From Rachycentron canadum (Eukaryota > Chordata > Actinopteri > Carangiformes > Rachycentridae): DNA of 64,000 nucleotides. Each line of letters begins with the position of its first letter. Positions within the stretch are counted from its first letter, which is position 1. Positions 63,701 through 64,000 of the stretch are shown piece by piece. Where the stretch lies: the NCBI GenBank assembly GCA_038496675.1, contig CM076658.1:10808974-10872973 (forward strand), read 5' to 3'. The translations under genes and the position numbers were made by a program. A model generated the notes under the pieces. The model made no database searches, was not told the DNA's origin, and was given only the letters and a program-made list of their open reading frames with translations.

Positions 63701-64000
63701 GCAGCCATGGAGGGATGCTTAACCCTTACCCGACCCTAAACCTAACTAAAATGAATGATACGCATAGACATGATGCACCAAATGTCCTGAAGAGTGGCAT
63801 GCTATTTATATGCCATCACATCGTATCATGTAGCAACATCAAGACGCCTCACTTTGAAATCTGCTTAACTCTGGTGAAGGATTGGGAAAGGCTTGCCAAT
63901 GCTTACAACAAAGTAACCATAAATGTATTGTAATTACAGTCCATAAGAAAACGAGCTGAAGTCCTTCTTTCACATGGCAGGTATGCGCTGTAGAACATGA

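Larger units (their letters stand above)
52736..64000 (+). other. Glypican intron 1 (continues past window)
   Basis: No sequence matching exon 2 (the region after EIxG with the CPQxxTCC motif) was found in the following 11.2 kb. Very long first introns are typical of GPC5 and GPC6. The intron contains simple repeats, an assembly gap, a small hAT-like element, a fish repeat, a GC-richer island near 60.4-60.8 kb, and a CNE-like stretch at 53980-54260. Confidence 0.75.

Overview
This is a vertebrate nuclear window, almost certainly from a percomorph teleost. The evidence is low gene density, long AT-rich non-coding DNA, many microsatellites and degenerate fish-type interspersed repeats: an L2/Rex-type LINE relic, a Tc1-like transposon, a small hAT-like element and several common fish repeats. 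There are no bacterial operons, CRISPR arrays or phage features.

Three loci carry the biology. (1) A complete single-coding-exon gene on the minus strand (14451-16868) encodes FASTKD5, a mitochondrial RNA-granule protein with a C-terminal RAP domain. It has a likely spliced 5' leader and a promoter around 17.4-17.8 kb. (2) On the plus strand, a CpG-rich promoter region at about 21.2-22.9 kb leads into the MIR17HG / miR-17-92 polycistron. All six hairpins are present in the canonical order 17, 18a, 19a, 20a, 19b, 92a between 23590 and 24533, followed by a poly(A) signal at 24779. (3) At 52585-52735 (plus) lies the first coding exon of a glypican: signal peptide, first conserved Cys/EVR block, and a phase-1 splice donor. 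It belongs to the GPC1/2/4/6 branch and is closest to GPC6. Its first intron runs to the window end, more than 11 kb.

Layout: 1-13.9 kb is intergenic with a LINE relic; 13.9-17.8 kb is fastkd5; 17.9-21.2 kb is an AT-rich spacer between divergent promoters; 21.2-24.8 kb is mir17hg; 24.86-25.88 kb is a dead Tc1-like element; 26-52 kb is a gene-poor interval with repeats and stretches that look like conserved non-coding elements; 52.1-64 kb is the glypican promoter, exon 1 and intron 1, with an assembly gap inside an AT microsatellite at 56503-56869.

In mammals MIR17HG is followed by GPC5 and then GPC6 in the same orientation, so the pairing of miR-17-92 with a downstream glypican is ancient. 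Here the first glypican met looks GPC6-like rather than GPC5-like, and FASTKD5 (elsewhere in the human genome) sits just upstream. The most notable local feature is a (GT)21 microsatellite inside the polycistron between the miR-18a and miR-19a hairpins, together with a long spacer between miR-17 and miR-18a. I found no convincing wholly new system; the novelty is in the architecture of this known locus.
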